In this document: positions 4,380 through 6,679 of the stretch, piece by piece
How positions within the stretch are numbered: position 1 is the stretch's first letter
Layout: each line of letters starts with the position of its first letter
Source of the DNA: Chitinophagaceae bacterium
GTDB lineage: Bacteria > Bacteroidota > Bacteroidia > Chitinophagales > Chitinophagaceae
Direction: 5' to 3'
Assembly (NCBI GenBank): GCA_020853515.1
Contig: JADYYU010000043.1
Coordinates: 1 to 6,679 of the forward strand
Length of the DNA: 6,679 bases
Made by a program: the position numbers and the translations under genes
The notes under the pieces: model-generated
What the model was told of the DNA's origin: nothing
What the model saw: only the letters and a program-made list of their open reading frames with translations
Databases searched by the model: none

Positions 4380-6076
4380 ATGAACACAGAAATACTAGGA
4401 GTCATACTCATGTATGGGTTGGTAGTGGCCCTGGCCATTCCGCTAGGCAATTATATAGGCAAGGTTTTCAGTTATGAAAAAACATGGCTGGATAAAGTAT
4501 TCAATCCTTTGGATAAACTATTTTTTAAACTCAGTGGCATTAACCCGATGAAAGAAATGAACTGGCAACAGAATTTGGCTGCGCTGCTTACAATCAACAT
4601 TGTGTGGTTTATGATCTGTATGCTGGTGCTTACCAATATGAGTTGGCTCCCATTAAATCCGGATGCCAACCCTTCGATGAGTGGTGATCTGGCATTTAAT
4701 ACAGCCGTAAGTTTTGTTACCAACACTAACTTACAGCACTATTCGGGAGAAAGTGGTCTTTCGTATTTTGGTCAGCTGGTTTTAATGCTCTGGCAATTTA
4801 TTAGTGCAGGCACGGGTATTGCAATTTGTGCCATCGTTTTTATAGCCATGAAAGAAAGGACTGCAACGACGCTGGGTAATTTTTTTAGTTTGTTTGTTCG
4901 TAGCTGCACAAGAATCTTATTGCCGATTGCTTTTGTTGTCGCTATTATTTTAGCATTCAATGGCACTCCGATGACTTTTGAAGGGAAAGATACCGTGATC
5001 ACACTGCAAGGTGAGACTGTTCAGGTAAGTCGTGGACCTGTGGCAGCCTTTGTGGCACCAAAACAAATAGGAACAAATGGAGGTGGTTTCTATGGCACTA
5101 ACTCAGCCCATCCTTTAGAGAATCCCAATTATCTGACAAACATTGTTGAAACCATTTCTATTTTTCTGATTCCAATGGCAATGGTATTTGCCATGGGTTT
5201 TGTGTTGAAGAGAAGGAAATTTGCAAGGATTATTTTCGGAGTCATGACACTGGGGTTTTTATTATTGCTAGTGCCATCTATTATCAGTGAAATGAATGGT
5301 AACGCTGCCATTGCTAAAATGGGAGTTGCACAATCTTACGGCAGCATGGAAGGCAAGGAAATTCGTTTCGGTTCTGCTGCTTCCGCATATTGGGCTATAA
5401 ATACTACCTGCACTTCCAACGGCTCTGTGAATGCCATGCATGATAGCATGACGCCGCTCACGGGCATGTTTGCCATGTTGGGTATGATGATAAATTCATT
5501 TTATGGTGGTGTGGGAGTTGGCTTTTTAAATTTTTACATCTTTGTCATCCTGGCCGTATTCATTAGTGGTTTAATGGTAGGAAGAACGCCTGAATTTTTG
5601 GGTAAAAAGATAGAGGCCAAAGAAATGAAAATTGCCATGATGATTGCCTTGTTGCATCCATTATTGATTCTTGCTGGAACAGCTATTGCTGCTTTTCTGT
5701 ATGTAAGTTATCCTACAGCATACGCAGGTTGGCTGGCCAATCCGGGTCATCACGGATTTAGCGAAATGCTTTATGAATTTACGTCATCAAGTGCCAATAA
5801 TGGCAGTGGTTTCGAAGGTCTGGGTGACAATAATCCTTTCTGGAATATTGCCTGCGGTTTAGTTATGCTTGTGGCGCGCTATCTTCCAATCATTGGTCCT
5901 GTAGCCATTGCAGGAATTTTAGCTGGTAAAAAATATATTCCTGAAAGTAACGGAACATTAAAAACGGACACTTCAACTTTTGGCTTATTGGTATTTGCGG
6001 TAATTGCATTGGTAGCAGCATTGTCTTTCTTTCCTGCCCTTACGCTTGGGCCAATAGCTGAATATTTTTCTTTAAG

Positions 6077-6080
<4 letters not shown>
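4380..6080 (+). CDS. kdpA: K+-transporting ATPase subunit A, KdpA
   Basis: This is the inner-membrane subunit that selects and conducts K+ in the KdpFABC pump, related to the superfamily of K+ transporters. It has 566 residues, close to the usual 550-600, and about ten membrane helices. The four pore-loop filter regions are visible: TNTNLQHYSGE (114-124), GTNGGGFYGTNSAHP (231-245), CTSNGSVNAMHDSMTPL (344-360) and SSSANNGSGFEGLG (469-482). The glycine at 231-237 corresponds to the region around the E. coli selectivity residue G232. The start MNTEILGVILMYGLVVALAI matches the first helix and lies four bases after kdpF. The gene appears intact. Its stop codon TGA is formed by the first unit of a tandem repeat, so the last residues (SLR) may have been altered when the repeat arose. 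The expected close link to kdpB is replaced by a 235-base gap. Confidence 0.97.
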
Positions 6081-6251
<171 letters not shown>

Positions 6252-6264
6252 GGTTTCGTGCGAA

Positions 6265-6296
6265 TTGACGATTCACAGTTCAAAAAATAAAGTTTG
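6265..6296 (+). promoter_or_regulatory. Possible promoter for kdpB after the repeat tract
   Basis: TTG at 6265-6267 is followed 21 bases later by AAAGTTTG (6289-6296), one base from TAnnTTTG and at near-normal spacing for Bacteroidota promoters. Transcription would begin near 6302, leaving a short leader to the ATG at 6316. It could compensate for the repeat tract separating kdpB from kdpA. It is not an exact match. Confidence 0.3.
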
Positions 6297-6315
6297 CAAA
6301 GTATAAGAAGTTAAA

Positions 6316-6679
6316 ATGAGTAACCAAAATAAAAATACAAATACATCCCTGTTTCAAAAGGAACTTGTGCAGGAAGCACTTAAACAGTCTTTTGTAAAAC
6401 TGAATCCAAGGCTAATGATAAAGAATCCGGTGATGTTTACGGTGGAGATTGGAACATTCATCATGTTTTTTGTCACCCTCTGGATACTTGCCGGCGAAAA
6501 AGCCCAGGGAAGTTTCATCTACAATTTCATTGTGTTTTTTGTACTACTTCTTACATTGCTTTTTGCCAATTTTGCAGAAGCCATTGCAGAAGCCAGGGGG
6601 AAAGCACAAGCCGACAGCTTGCGTAAAACAAGGGAGGAAACGCCTGCCAAACTTGTAATTAGTGAACCGAAAATCGCAA
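6316..6679 (+). CDS. kdpB: K+-transporting ATPase subunit B, KdpB, N-terminal part
   Basis: The first 121 codons are present, and the gene continues beyond the right edge (the family is about 680 residues). KdpB is the P-type ATPase subunit whose ATP hydrolysis drives K+ uptake through KdpA. The N terminus contains KQSFVKLNPRLMIKNPVMF (23-41), then two membrane helices (about 39-59 and 67-85). The KdpB-specific stretch FANFAEAIAEARGKAQADSL (83-102) leads into the actuator domain. The phosphorylated aspartate and the nucleotide-binding domain lie outside the window. The ATG at 6316 is followed by a short polar lead, MSNQNKNTNT, as is common here, and is preceded by AAGTTAAA with no strong Shine-Dalgarno. 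It lies 235 bases after the kdpA stop, much more than usual. Confidence 0.95.
   Translation, partial: MSNQNKNTNTSLFQKELVQEALKQSFVKLNPRLMIKNPVMFTVEIGTFIMFFVTLWILAGEKAQGSFIYNFIVFFVLLLTLLFANFAEAIAEARGKAQADSLRKTREETPAKLVISEPKIA

Noticed and set aside
6449..6658. Plus-strand 69-codon frame near the right edge
   Set aside because: It overlaps the conserved kdpB N terminus in another frame.

Overview
The window looks like chromosomal DNA of a Bacteroidota species, most likely of the Chitinophagaceae/Sphingobacteriia type. The evidence is moderately AT-rich DNA, weak or absent Shine-Dalgarno sequences, several matches to the Bacteroidota -7 promoter element TAnnTTTG, and a kdp potassium-pump locus headed by an NtrC-type regulator. 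That locus layout is one I recall from this phylum; I could not check it against a database.

The left part (1-1720) holds unrelated small units. A peptide transporter of the POT family runs off the left edge on the minus strand. A 67-codon gene of unknown function faces a membrane-anchored gene of 157 codons, and the two converge on a shared hairpin. A short gene with a signal peptide lies further upstream on the minus strand.

Positions 1721-2279 carry no conventional gene. They do contain a compact possible transcription unit: a promoter-like TATATTTG, a short reading frame resembling the first residues of a Kup potassium transporter, and a terminator that overlaps its stop codon. Two dyad sequences lie ahead of the next gene.

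The right part (2280-6679) is the start of a potassium-uptake locus. It begins with a complete sigma-54-dependent response regulator and its terminator. Next comes a strong candidate sigma-54 (-24/-12) promoter at 3753-3768. It is followed by a 94-codon helical protein, an overlooked 28-codon membrane micropeptide, kdpF (25 codons), kdpA and the 5' end of kdpB. KdpA is the K+-selective channel-like subunit, KdpB the P-type ATPase subunit, and KdpF a small stabilising membrane peptide. The proposed reading is that the regulator, once phosphorylated, activates the sigma-54 promoter and so the operon. This would differ from the classical KdpDE system, whose response regulator is of the OmpR type.

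The most unusual structural feature is a perfect 7-bp tandem repeat (20 uninterrupted GTRAATA units plus a decayed tail). It sits between kdpA and kdpB inside the operon and begins within the kdpA stop codon. A promoter-like sequence follows it just before kdpB.
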